A DNA stretch of 64,000 nucleotides. Source: Flexilinea flocculi (GTDB taxonomy: Bacteria > Chloroflexota > Anaerolineae > Anaerolineales > Anaerolineaceae). The notes below the pieces were generated by a model that saw only the letters and a list, made by a program, of their open reading frames with translations, searched no databases and was not told the DNA's origin. Position 1 is the first letter of the stretch. Each line of letters opens with the position of its first letter. The stretch is taken from NCBI RefSeq assembly GCF_001192795.1, contig NZ_DF968181.1, positions 794,914-858,913 on the forward strand. The letters are read 5' to 3'. Position numbers and translations under genes: made by a program. Below are positions 17,371 through 26,353 of this stretch, in pieces.

Positions 17371-20067
17371 ATGACCGAATATCAACCCGAATTGATACCC
17401 CCGAAAAACTCCGCTCTAACACCTGAAGAGCAGACCAAATGCGAGGAATACCGCCAACGGCTGGCTGCATACCTGAAAGATCCCGCTTTCCGCGCCATTG
17501 AAGGTTTCCCCATCGGAACGGACGAGGATATCCTTGCGCTTTCGGATCCGCCCTACTACACCGCCTGCCCCAATCCCTTCCTTCTGGAGATTCTTTCCCA
17601 GTGGCAGCAGGAACGCGAAGAAATACGCAGCAAACTCGGGTTGAAAGAAGAAAAATACCAGCGCGAGCCATTTGCGGCGGATGTCAGCGAAGGCAAGAAT
17701 GACCCGATCTACAACGCCCATTCCTATCACACCAAGGTGCCGCACAAAGCCATCATGCGCTATATTTTGCATTACACCGACCCGGGAGATATTGTCTTTG
17801 ACGGCTTTTGCGGCACGGGTATGACTGGTGTAGCGGCACAACTATGCGGTGATAAGAAAACCGTGGAGAGCTTAGGCTACCGTGTGGATGATCAAGGCGT
17901 GATCTGGGAAGGCGAGAAAGTCATCTCGCGTCTGGGCGCGCGCAAGGCCGTGTTGAACGATCTTTCCCCTGCCGCCACTTTCATTGCCTACAACTACAAC
18001 ACCCCCGTCGATGCGGTTGCCTTCGAGCACGAAGCCAGGCGCATTTTATGCGAAGTGGAACAGGAATGCGGCTGGATGTACGAGACCTGGCATCCCAACT
18101 GTGACGATCCAAATCGGGTGAAAGGTAAGATTAACTATACTGTCTGGTCAGATATATTCGTTTGCCCAAATTGCGGGCAAGAGATGGCTTTCTGGGATGA
18201 AACAACAAATCCATCGACTGGAGTTGTTACTGATACATGGAGTTGTCCTAGATGTTCTTCTTTACTCGGAAAAAATCCCAGTAAAGAGTGTGGAGCATTG
18301 AAAGCTGAATATGCCTGGACTACTTTCCTTGATAAAGAAACCAATAATACAGTACGCCAAGTAAAGCAGGTTCCTGTGCTGATCAGTTATCACGTGGGAA
18401 AGAAGAGATTCGAGAAGAAACCTGACAATTATGACCTGGAAATTATAGATAAAATTAGCAACCAAAAAATCCCCTATGGAATACCGACCGAAAGAATGCC
18501 TGAGGGCTCAGAGAGCCGACGTAATGATGACACAGGATTGACGCATGTTCATCATTATTATTCTAGGCGCAATTTATGGATTCTCGCAAAAATACAGGAT
18601 TCTATATTTAAGAAGAATACTACTGAACGAGTGAAACACTATTTAGAAATTTGGTTTACTTCTTCACAATCGCGACTACACAAGTTGAATCGATATATGT
18701 TTGAACATCATAGGCACGTTGGCCCATTATCTGGAACACTGTACGTTAGTTCTACACCAGTAGAAATTTCGCCTTTTTATTTTGTTAATGAAAAACTAGA
18801 GGATCACCTTTCTGTACAAATTCCACATAACAAGAAGGTAATTTCGACTAATTCATCTACAAGGTTGAAGATTCCAGAAGAATCCATTGACTATATTTTT
18901 GTTGATCCGCCATTTGGTTCCAATCTTAATTACTCTGAATTAAATTTCCTCATAGAATCTTGGATAAAGGTGATTACTAATTCCCATGAAGAAGCCATAA
19001 TTAACAAATATACGCATAAACTAATTCCTCAGTATGCTGAATTGATGACATCCTGCTTTTCAGAGTTTATAAGAATCCTTAAATCGGGAGGGTGGATAAC
19101 CGTCGAATTTCATAATTCCCAAAACCAGATTTGGAATGTAATTCAAGAATCTCTTCAAAAGGCGTATTTCATAGTAGCGGATGTTCGTGTTCTCGACAAA
19201 CAAAAGGGAACAACAAAACAATTATCTACAACTGGTGCTGTCAAACAAGATCTTATCATCTCAGCTTATAAACCCAATGGTAACCTGGAAGAATGTTTCA
19301 AACTGAAAGCTGGAACGGAAGACGGTGCATGGGAGTTCGTACGATACCACCTTGGTAAACTCCCTGTTACTAACGAATCCAACGGTGTCCCGGCGGTCAA
19401 TGCTGAACGCCAGGCATTTTTGCTCTTTGATCGAATGGTAGCATTTCATGTGCAGCGCGGGGTTATGGTGCCGTTGTCAGCGCTCGAGTTCTACGCCGGC
19501 TTGGAGCAGCGCTTCACCCGCCGCGACGGGATGTATTTCCTCCCTGACCAGGTGGCCGAATACGACCGCGCCATGCTCAACGCGAAAAAACCGGTGCAGC
19601 TCACCCTGTTCGTCAATGATGAGAAGACAGCCATCACCTGGCTACATCAACAGCTTGATTCAGATTCTGGTGGTGAGCCCAAGACCCAGGGCGACCTGAC
19701 CAACGACTTCAACCGCGTGATGAACCGCGCCAAACACGAGCAGCCGCTGGAATTGATTGAAATACTGAAACAAAACTTCCTGCAAGATACAGAAGGCAAA
19801 TGGTATGTACCGGATCATAATAAAGCCAGCGATCTGGAGAAGGTGCGCCAGCGTGCCTTGTTGAAAGAATTCAAAGAATATACCGAAAGCACCGGTCGAC
19901 TGAAAGTCTTTCGCAGTGAAGCGGTGCGTGCTGGCTTTGCCGCTTGTTTCAAGCGTCAGGACTATCAAGTGATCGTCAGGATTGCTGAGCGCCTGCCAGA
20001 AGATGTGCTGCGTGAAGATCCGGATCTGCTGATGTATTACGACAGTGCGCAATTGAGAAAAGGATAG
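17371..20067 (+). CDS. PglX-like adenine/cytosine DNA methyltransferase of BREX-like system
   Basis: SAM-dependent DNA methyltransferase, 898 aa, presumed to mark host DNA for the BREX-like system. Motif I is FDGFCGTG (residues ~143-150). Motif IV is DPPFG (residues ~512-516), followed by SNLNYSELNFLIESW as in N4/N6 methylases. About 360 residues separate I from IV and contain a zinc ribbon (CPNC at 265, CPRC at 292), so the target-recognition region may lie there. The C-terminal ~200 residues are of unknown role. The start MTEYQPEL is chosen for AGAGGAATTGTT upstream; the frame is open 30 codons earlier. Base composition is mosaic: the two ends are GC-rich, while about 18.12-19.40 kb is clearly AT-richer, suggesting that the central part was exchanged. 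Specificity is unknown. Confidence 0.85.
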   Translation: MTEYQPELIPPKNSALTPEEQTKCEEYRQRLAAYLKDPAFRAIEGFPIGTDEDILALSDPPYYTACPNPFLLEILSQWQQEREEIRSKLGLKEEKYQREPFAADVSEGKNDPIYNAHSYHTKVPHKAIMRYILHYTDPGDIVFDGFCGTGMTGVAAQLCGDKKTVESLGYRVDDQGVIWEGEKVISRLGARKAVLNDLSPAATFIAYNYNTPVDAVAFEHEARRILCEVEQECGWMYETWHPNCDDPNRVKGKINYTVWSDIFVCPNCGQEMAFWDETTNPSTGVVTDTWSCPRCSSLLGKNPSKECGALKAEYAWTTFLDKETNNTVRQVKQVPVLISYHVGKKRFEKKPDNYDLEIIDKISNQKIPYGIPTERMPEGSESRRNDDTGLTHVHHYYSRRNLWILAKIQDSIFKKNTTERVKHYLEIWFTSSQSRLHKLNRYMFEHHRHVGPLSGTLYVSSTPVEISPFYFVNEKLEDHLSVQIPHNKKVISTNSSTRLKIPEESIDYIFVDPPFGSNLNYSELNFLIESWIKVITNSHEEAIINKYTHKLIPQYAELMTSCFSEFIRILKSGGWITVEFHNSQNQIWNVIQESLQKAYFIVADVRVLDKQKGTTKQLSTTGAVKQDLIISAYKPNGNLEECFKLKAGTEDGAWEFVRYHLGKLPVTNESNGVPAVNAERQAFLLFDRMVAFHVQRGVMVPLSALEFYAGLEQRFTRRDGMYFLPDQVAEYDRAMLNAKKPVQLTLFVNDEKTAITWLHQQLDSDSGGEPKTQGDLTNDFNRVMNRAKHEQPLELIEILKQNFLQDTEGKWYVPDHNKASDLEKVRQRALLKEFKEYTESTGRLKVFRSEAVRAGFAACFKRQDYQVIVRIAERLPEDVLREDPDLLMYYDSAQLRKG

Positions 20068-20171
20068 AAATTGGCAAAAATGAGGAAACAAATCGTTTTA
20101 ATAAACCAACAACAAATTACTGAAACCTCATTTGACATTTCAAATGATTCATGCTATAAAAGAAACACATC

Positions 20172-20237
20172 CCCCCTGTTCCTTCGGGGGCAGGGTGCGA
20201 GGCGGCTGATACCCGCCTCTGCTTATTTAAGCAGGAG
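20172..20237 (+). promoter_or_regulatory. Three consecutive hairpins in the leader of the NYN gene
   Basis: Hairpin 1: CCCCC/GGGGG at 20172-20190. Hairpin 2: GAGGCGG/CCGCCTC at 20199-20219. Hairpin 3: CTGCTTA/TAAGCAG at 20219-20234. The third overlaps the start of the likely ribosome site (AGGAG, 20233-20237), so folding could reduce translation. Its composition is GC-richer than the surrounding gap. No riboswitch class fits. Confidence 0.4.
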
Positions 20238-20249
20238 AAATCAATAAAT

Positions 20250-20894
20250 ATGGCAGGGGAAAATCCGATTCCATCTTATGTTTATGTAGATGGATTTAAT
20301 TTGTATTATGGAGCTGTTAAGAATACCGCAAATAAATGGCTGGATATCCAAAAAATGGTCCAGTTGATTCTTCCAATAAACCAGATTAAAAAAATTAAGT
20401 ACTTCACTGCAGTGGTCAGCGCTCGGCAGCAAGATCCTGAACAACCACTGCGCCAGCAAATGTATCTTCGTGCGTTGAGGACAATTCCCAATTTGGAGAT
20501 CATATTTGGCCATTTTTTGACACACCCGGTCAGGTTGCCATTGGCAAATCCTGTAGCAGGGCAAAAAACCTATGCAGAAGTCATCAAAACCGAATAAAAG
20601 GGATCCGATGTAAATATTGCCACGCATCTTCTGCACGATGGATATCAAGGCGCTTATGGTGTGGCAATTGTGATTAGTAACGATTCCGACTTGGTTGAGG
20701 CAATTAAAATCGTTCGGAATGAGCTGAATAAAGGAGTGATCGTACTCAATCCCCACCCCAATTCTCCAAGCCAAGAGTTAAAACGTACAGCAACTTTTGT
20801 AAAAGATATTCGGCAGGGCGTTCTGGCGGCCAGTCAATTCCCAAATACCCTGCAAGATAAAAATGGTACATTTACAAAACCAGCAAGCTGGTAG
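20250..20894 (+). pseudogene. NYN-domain (PIN-like) nuclease interrupted by one in-frame TAA
   Basis: The reading frame encodes a NYN/LabA-type ribonuclease-like protein of about 214 aa. The first part has the family's opening YVYVDGFNLYYG with the first active-site Asp. After residue 115 (AEVIKTE) comes TAA at 20595-20597. The same frame then continues KGSDVNIATHLL and VAIVISNDSDL with the other active-site acids, to a stop before pglZ. The family normally reads KTEEKGSD here, so the TAA most simply replaces a GAA by one base change. Either half alone lacks part of the acidic active site. It may be a true pseudogene, a sequencing error, or read through. It lies between methyltransferase and PglZ, 7 nt before the latter, which suggests it belonged to the system. 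Confidence 0.82.
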
Positions 20895-20901
20895 ATGAAG
20901 T

Positions 20902-22869
20902 ATGAATGATGATCTATTAAAATATTTTCCTTCCCAAACGCACCCGCTTACTCTGGTTAGCGACCCGGATCGCTTGCTGGCCGGTGAAGCGCTGATGGCA
21001 GAATTGACGCGGCGTGGATTTCAGGTTATCCAGGAAGATGACCCGGTACTCCTGCGTCACTGCATCGAGGAAGTGCGGCCGTTTACACTGGATCACCCGA
21101 TCATCTTAACGACCGCTGGCTCATTGGAAGACCTGCCGTATGACCTTTATCAGTGCGCTTATCGGATCAACGTATCGCTGCATCAGTTTTTTCCCAACCT
21201 GGCTTATCCGGTCCTGCAAACGTTACGTCCTGACCAAATTGAGATACTTGAAACATGCCAACAACCAAATCAGCTATTGAGCCGACGAAAAACAATCGAA
21301 TTCCTTCTCCACACGGTTTTTCATGCTGATCCGGCTGCATTCCGTCAACCTCATGTATTGATTGCATGGCTGGTTGACTATCACCATCAATTCTCCCCGC
21401 TTCCGGATCTGCTACGAAACAGTCTGGTCGATCGCTTGAATGGTTATTCCGATTATCAAGCGTGGAATATCGATGTATTGATCCGGGATGCGCAGGCATT
21501 CCAGCGCTTTATCCAGCATGAATGGCAGAAATCGATTGATCAATCCATTTCAGGCAAACAGATTAACGAACCGCAAACCGCGTATTCTATCCCCTTTTCA
21601 AACGACTCGCAGTTACAGGACCTGGTGCCTGGTCTGGTTCGTCGCGGAACCATCCAGCCTTTACAGATTGAAGAACAAGCCGGCTTGCCTACATGGGCTC
21701 GTCCTGGGGTTATGTTCGTTGACGGGCGCCTTCAACGGTTGTCAATGCTGCTGGAAAACACCCAACAACAGGTCCGCGCTATCCAGGCGGGTGGGCAAGC
21801 AGGGTGGAACGTTTGGAAGGGACTGGCGCTGACCTGGGCTGAACTCAGCAGCGCGATAATGCAAACCGATCTTGCTGCCAATTCTGAACAAGAAGAAGCC
21901 TATCGGAGTATTTTGCGGGATATGGATCCGCTTTTTACAGTATGGCTCCGGAATAATTACGCTGCTTTGGGTGCACAGCGTTTGCCAACCCCTCACCACG
22001 TGCATCATATTCCTCACTATCTGGCATACCTTCGCAATTCTGGCAGTCTGGATAAAGTGGTACTGCTGATCCTGGACGGATTATCTCTAACGGATTGGCA
22101 GGTGGTTTCTGCCGCATGGAGTCAGCGCCATACAGATTGGAAGATGCGAACCAATCTCGTGTTTTCGCAGATTCCGACTATTACTTCCATTTCCAGATAT
22201 GCCATGATTTCAGGCCTGCGGCTGACTGATTTTGCAGAGGATATCAATCACTGTGTTTCCGAAGCACGAGCCTGGGAATTGTTTTGGTCGAGAGAAGGTA
22301 TCGCTGAAGCTGCCTGTAAGCTGTTGCCGCTGTATTATGATCGGCAGATCGATCAATTGCCGGAATTGCAGGATCCACGGGTGAATTTTTGGTGTTTAAT
22401 TGACGATACGCTCGATAGACTGGCGCACCATGCCACCCTTGGTGCTGCTGATCAGCTATCTTCCCTTCGCCTGTGGCTTGATCCAATGCACTGTACAAAT
22501 TCGCTGCCGCTTGAAACACAACTCGATGCATATCTGGATCAAGGATATGCGTTGTTTATTGCCAGCGATCACGGACATGTAGAGGCAGTTGGCGTGGGGC
22601 AACCCTCGGAAGGTTTGGTGGCACAGACACGAGGAAAACGCGTGCGCCTCTATCAAGACCGATTGGCTGCCTTGCGTGTTCAGGCTGATTTCCCGGACAC
22701 TATTGCATGGACGGATGACGGTCTTTTGCCTGACCAAATGATCGCATTAATGCCGAAGGGACGGGATGCCTTTGCTCTCAATGGAGAGGTCGTCGTTACG
22801 CATGGCGGCATTTCAATCGATGAAGTCATCGTTCCATTCATTCAAATTACAAAAGAAAGCAACCTATGA
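20902..22869 (+). CDS. pglZ: PglZ, alkaline-phosphatase-like BREX protein
   Basis: 655-residue protein of the PglZ family, the hallmark of BREX/Pgl systems. The alkaline-phosphatase-superfamily core is visible: the metal-binding strand VLLILDGLSLTDW (Asp near residue 392), ITSISRYAMISG (site normally holding the nucleophilic Thr/Ser), and SDHGHVEAVG (near 554-561). The N-terminal ~350 residues are helical and family-specific. The length fits the PglZ of BREX type 3 as I recall it. PglZ is essential for defence in characterised BREX systems, although its reaction is not settled. Upstream lies the broken NYN gene (7 nt); the downstream gene overlaps by 4 nt (ATGA), so the two are translationally coupled. 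Confidence 0.88.
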   Translation: MNDDLLKYFPSQTHPLTLVSDPDRLLAGEALMAELTRRGFQVIQEDDPVLLRHCIEEVRPFTLDHPIILTTAGSLEDLPYDLYQCAYRINVSLHQFFPNLAYPVLQTLRPDQIEILETCQQPNQLLSRRKTIEFLLHTVFHADPAAFRQPHVLIAWLVDYHHQFSPLPDLLRNSLVDRLNGYSDYQAWNIDVLIRDAQAFQRFIQHEWQKSIDQSISGKQINEPQTAYSIPFSNDSQLQDLVPGLVRRGTIQPLQIEEQAGLPTWARPGVMFVDGRLQRLSMLLENTQQQVRAIQAGGQAGWNVWKGLALTWAELSSAIMQTDLAANSEQEEAYRSILRDMDPLFTVWLRNNYAALGAQRLPTPHHVHHIPHYLAYLRNSGSLDKVVLLILDGLSLTDWQVVSAAWSQRHTDWKMRTNLVFSQIPTITSISRYAMISGLRLTDFAEDINHCVSEARAWELFWSREGIAEAACKLLPLYYDRQIDQLPELQDPRVNFWCLIDDTLDRLAHHATLGAADQLSSLRLWLDPMHCTNSLPLETQLDAYLDQGYALFIASDHGHVEAVGVGQPSEGLVAQTRGKRVRLYQDRLAALRVQADFPDTIAWTDDGLLPDQMIALMPKGRDAFALNGEVVVTHGGISIDEVIVPFIQITKESNL

Positions 22870-23585
22870 ATAAAGGTATCGGATTTAGTCGAACAATTAC
22901 GCTCGATTGGCTGGATGTGACAGCATCATTGTGCGTCCAAAATACCGAGCCATTAACCATTCGACAGCGCCTGGCAGAGACAATTTCAGGAACTGTCATC
23001 GGAATAGAAGCAGAAAGAAAAACCATCGATGTGCTCTCCGCGATTTGGGTTAAATCAGAAAAAACAGCCCCCCAAATCCGTAAGGAAGCTTTATCTTTGT
23101 TTTCCGCTTCATCGACATCCGGTGAGCGATTTTGGCTGCATTATGGCATGACGCTGGTCTGTTATCCAATTTTTCGAAAAGTTACAGCCGCAATCGGGCA
23201 GATTAGCCGCACGGAGGAAATTATTACCCGAAAAATGATAAAAGACCGAATTTCCGGCGAATATGGCCATCTGGGTGGTTTGGATCGATCTGTAGAAAGG
23301 ATTATTGCCTCGTTGACCAATTGGGGGGCTATTATGGTTTCTGGTGAAAAACAAAACTATCAAATTTTATTGAGACATTTTTCATCCCGAGAAAATCTGC
23401 AGCTATGGCTGTTAGGCAGTGCGCTTTATGCGCATCCTGCAGATGGTCTCCCATTTGATGATTTAATTCATTTACCGGAACTCTACCCCTTTCAATTAAC
23501 GGTTGGGGTTGATAACCTGCGAAAAGATAAACGTTTTGAGGTACAACGGCAGGGCGGTGGACTTGAGATGGTAAGAATCATATAA
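22866..23585 (+). CDS. BrxA-like protein, last gene of the BREX-like island
   Basis: A 239-residue soluble protein overlapping the pglZ stop by 4 nt. Residues ~5-150 have the layout I associate with BrxA/DUF1819-type proteins: ERFWLHYGMTLVCYPIFRKV, an IITRKMIKDRI helix, then SVERIIASLTNWGAI, which looks like a winged-helix DNA-binding segment. The C-terminal part (LLRHFSSRENLQLWLLGSAL, HPADGLPFDDLIHLPELYPF) is less familiar. BrxA binds DNA in BREX type 1. The assignment is mostly from position and pattern, and an unrelated helical protein cannot be excluded. A terminator follows. Confidence 0.5.
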   Translation: MNKGIGFSRTITLDWLDVTASLCVQNTEPLTIRQRLAETISGTVIGIEAERKTIDVLSAIWVKSEKTAPQIRKEALSLFSASSTSGERFWLHYGMTLVCYPIFRKVTAAIGQISRTEEIITRKMIKDRISGEYGHLGGLDRSVERIIASLTNWGAIMVSGEKQNYQILLRHFSSRENLQLWLLGSALYAHPADGLPFDDLIHLPELYPFQLTVGVDNLRKDKRFEVQRQGGGLEMVRII

Positions 23586-23610
23586 TCATTGCTCCATCCC
23601 TCATAAAAAC

Positions 23611-23660
23611 AAAAAAAACCAGCCACATTGAGGTCATCCCTCGCTGCGGCTGGTTTCTTA
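23611..23660. terminator. Bidirectional terminator between BREX-like island and secDF
   Basis: The arms AAACCAGCC and GGCTGGTTT pair around a ~25-nt loop, with an A run on the left and a T-rich stretch on the right. It sits between convergent transcription units and can end both. Confidence 0.85.
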
Positions 23661-23681
23661 TTCAGTCAACGTTCAACAGGA

Positions 23682-24614
23682 TTAAGCCTGTGCGGTTGAT
23701 TTTTTGCCTTTGTTGAACCAATTTTTCCATTCCTCTTTTTCCCAGATCACCAGCAGCGGGGCTGCAATGAAGATCGAGGAATAGGTACCCATCAGCAAGC
23801 CGACCAGCAGAATGACGGAGAAGTCACGCAGGGAGGTGCCGCCCAGCAGCGCCATGGAGAGCAGCATGAATTCGGAGGTCATTAACTGGGTGTTGATCGA
23901 GCGCTGCAGCGTTTGCACGATGGAGTGATTGACGAGCGTTTCGAATTCCAGTTTGCGCAGAATGCGGGAGTTTTCGCGAATGCGGTCAAACACCACGATC
24001 TTGTCCTGCACGGAGAAACCGATCACGGTTAGCAATGCGGTCAGGGTCAGGGATGTGAACTGCCAGCCCCAGAAACGACCCAATGCGGAAAGGCTGATGA
24101 CGATCAAGCCGTCATGGATCATGGCGATAATCGCGCAGACGCCATAGCGGAATGAATTCGGGATGGAGCGGAAAGCGAACCAGATGTACAGGATGACGCC
24201 GAGCGCCGCGGCTGCAACTGCCAGAAAAGCGCGGCTGGCGACTTCTTTACCGATGGAAGGGCCGACGCTGCTGATACTGTAGCGCAGTGTCGCCGGATCT
24301 TCTTTGTAGGTTTCAGCGGCAAATTTGATGAAGGATTCGATCTGGTCGTCATCCAGGAACGGGGTGCGCACGATGGCGTTGCTATCCCCGGAAAGGACAA
24401 CGGTGTTTTCAATTCCAAAATCCAGTGCGGCCTGGGATAAAACCTCGCGCTCGGGACGGTTTCCCTCGGAAAATTTCAGTTCCATTAAAGTGCCGCCGGT
24501 GAAGTCAATTCCCATCGGCATGCCTTTGACAATTAATAGGATCAAACCGGGCAGGATCAGGAGTAATGAAAAAGCAAAGTACCAATAGCGTTTCGATAGA
24601 ATATTAAGTTTCAT
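23682..24614 (-). CDS. secF: Protein translocase subunit SecF
   Basis: Membrane component of the SecDF complex, which uses the proton gradient to help pull exported proteins across the membrane. It has 310 aa with six membrane helices and a periplasmic loop after helix 1. Visible motifs are MGIDFTGGTLMELKF near residue 30-45, SSVGPSIGKEV, and IGFSVQDKIVVFDRIREN in the RND core. The start follows AGGAGGAGAAAAA. It lies 11 nt downstream of secD in one operon. Confidence 0.96.
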   Translation of the reverse strand: MKLNILSKRYWYFAFSLLLILPGLILLIVKGMPMGIDFTGGTLMELKFSEGNRPEREVLSQAALDFGIENTVVLSGDSNAIVRTPFLDDDQIESFIKFAAETYKEDPATLRYSISSVGPSIGKEVASRAFLAVAAAALGVILYIWFAFRSIPNSFRYGVCAIIAMIHDGLIVISLSALGRFWGWQFTSLTLTALLTVIGFSVQDKIVVFDRIRENSRILRKLEFETLVNHSIVQTLQRSINTQLMTSEFMLLSMALLGGTSLRDFSVILLVGLLMGTYSSIFIAAPLLVIWEKEEWKNWFNKGKKSTAQA

Positions 24615-24625
24615 TTTTTCTCCTC

Positions 24626-26032
24626 CTATACACCGAACCATTTATTTTGATTTTCCGGTTTAACGACTTTTGTCGTATAGTGGAGCAGTGTCCTTGTGAC
24701 CAGGAAAGCGGTGAACATACTGATTAAAACGCCCAGACAAAGCGAGACAGCAAAACCTTTGACAATGGTCGCGCCGAATGACGATCCGAAATAGAAGAGA
24801 ATCGCAGCGGTGATGAGTGTCGCAACGTTGGAGTCTCGGATGGAAGACCATGCGCGTGTCCAGCAAAGTGTGATTGCCTGGTTGATGGTTTTTCCGTTGC
24901 GCAGTTCTTCTTTCAAACGTTCGAACATCAGAATGTTGGCGTCAAATGCGCCGCCGGTGGTGAGGATGAAACCAGCGATACCGGACAGGGATAAGGTGAT
25001 CGGGATCAGTTTGTACAGCGCCAGAGAGACAGCGCCGTAGAAGATAATTGCGAGCACGGCAACGGCACCAGCAAGGCGATAGTAGAGGATCATGAACAAT
25101 GCTGCCAGTGCCAACCCGATCAAGCCTGCCACCAGGCTTTTCTTAAGGCTGTCTTCACCCAAGGTAGCGCCGATCATTTTGTATTCGACGATTTTGAGCG
25201 GTACCGGTAAGGCGCCGTATTTCAATTGAACGGACAGAGCGTTGGCAGAATCAATCGTAAAGTTGCCGGTGATAACGCCGCTTCCGCCGGTGATAGCTCC
25301 GTTAATTCGCGGGCTGGAAATTACTTTACCGTCCAGAACGATAGTCAGATATTTTCCGATATTTGCTGATGTAAAATCAGCGAATGTTTGGGATGCATCG
25401 CTTTTTAATTCAAACGCAACTACCGGTGTGCTGTTTTCCATTTGGACACTGACGTTTTGCAAGGCTGCCCCTGTCAGAACGGTGTGGTACACTTTTTCTT
25501 CTGTGGCTGTTTCGGTGGAATCGCTGCTATCGGAGGAATCAGTCAAATTTGCTGCAGTTGCTGCCGCAGTTGTGGTTGTTTCCGATGATTTTTCAGAGGA
25601 AGAAACAGTTAAATCTGTTTTGATGGGATCTCCCTCCATCATGAATTCATCTCCGGTATCAACGAACTCTAATAAGCCGGTACCTTTCAGTGTAGCAAGC
25701 ACTTCTTCGGTATTCGTCATACCGGGGAACTCGGCCAGAATACGGTTGCTGCCGGCTACCTGGAAAACAACGTCACTTACTCCCAGACCATTACTTCGAT
25801 TTTCAAGAATCTGGCGAGCTGTGTTTAATTGATCGGCGCTGACAACTGTGCCGTCTTCGACATCTGCTTCGAGCAGAACCTGCATACCACCCTGAAGGTC
25901 CAGACCCAAATATAAGTTGCCGGATCGCTGTAAACTGCCGATCCTGAGCCCATTTTCATGGGACACGTCAACAAATAGAGCACACAGGAATATCAGAATG
26001 ATTATGATGAGGTTTACAAAGGGCTTTTTCAT
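24626..26032 (-). CDS. secD: Protein translocase subunit SecD
   Basis: Partner of SecF in the accessory Sec complex; 468 aa, six helices. The N-terminal helix is followed by YLGLDLQGGMQVLLEADV, then the large external domain and the RND transmembrane core (GFILTTGGAFDANILMFERLKEEL). The external domain carries a Ser/Thr/Asp/Glu-rich low-complexity insert (about residues 145-185, SSSEKSSETTTTAAATAA and SSDSSDST), unusual for SecD and probably a flexible linker. GGAGG precedes the start. Confidence 0.96.
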   Translation of the reverse strand: MKKPFVNLIIIILIFLCALFVDVSHENGLRIGSLQRSGNLYLGLDLQGGMQVLLEADVEDGTVVSADQLNTARQILENRSNGLGVSDVVFQVAGSNRILAEFPGMTNTEEVLATLKGTGLLEFVDTGDEFMMEGDPIKTDLTVSSSEKSSETTTTAAATAANLTDSSDSSDSTETATEEKVYHTVLTGAALQNVSVQMENSTPVVAFELKSDASQTFADFTSANIGKYLTIVLDGKVISSPRINGAITGGSGVITGNFTIDSANALSVQLKYGALPVPLKIVEYKMIGATLGEDSLKKSLVAGLIGLALAALFMILYYRLAGAVAVLAIIFYGAVSLALYKLIPITLSLSGIAGFILTTGGAFDANILMFERLKEELRNGKTINQAITLCWTRAWSSIRDSNVATLITAAILFYFGSSFGATIVKGFAVSLCLGVLISMFTAFLVTRTLLHYTTKVVKPENQNKWFGV

Positions 26033-26218
26033 ACTTGTTTATGCCTCCAGAGTTTAAACCTGCCATAATTTGGCGGAAAAATCCAAATGTGTATTATACC
26101 GCATTAATCTTTTTGTCCACAGAATCGCACGATGTCGCCCGATTTTCATTTTTCTATCGGAAATTACTCGTAGAGGCAATCCTTGTGGTTGCCCGATGCA
26201 CCATATATAGATATGATG

Positions 26219-26330
26219 CAGCAATTCGGTATATGAATTGACTTTTCGAAAAAAAATGTTCATATGGCTTTGCGTGAAACGCAAAGCCATATGAACATCA
26301 AAAAATAATTTTCATATTTCAAATTACCGG
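26219..26330. repeat. ERIC-like repeat, full length, 19-bp perfect stem
   Basis: Outer ends CAGCAATTCGGTATATG and CATATTTCAAATTACCGG. Arms 26256-26274 and 26280-26298 pair perfectly around TGAAA (ATGTTCATATGGCTTTGCG on the left). It fills a third of the 321-base gap between secD and the phosphatase gene; the rest shows nothing. Confidence 0.88.
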
Positions 26331-26353
26331 GTATGATGACTTGAAAGAAAGGA

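Noticed and set aside
20172..20250. Fluoride or other known riboswitch ahead of the NYN gene
   Set aside because: A GGCTGAT-like string is present, but the remaining conserved parts and pseudoknot of the fluoride motif are absent.
20597..20661. Frameshift between the two NYN halves
   Set aside because: The distance between the two starts is a multiple of three and the translation runs straight through the TAA, so it is a nonsense codon, not a frameshift.
23682..26032. SecDF as part of the neighbouring BREX-like island
   Set aside because: It is convergent, separated by a bidirectional terminator, and is an ordinary housekeeping pair.
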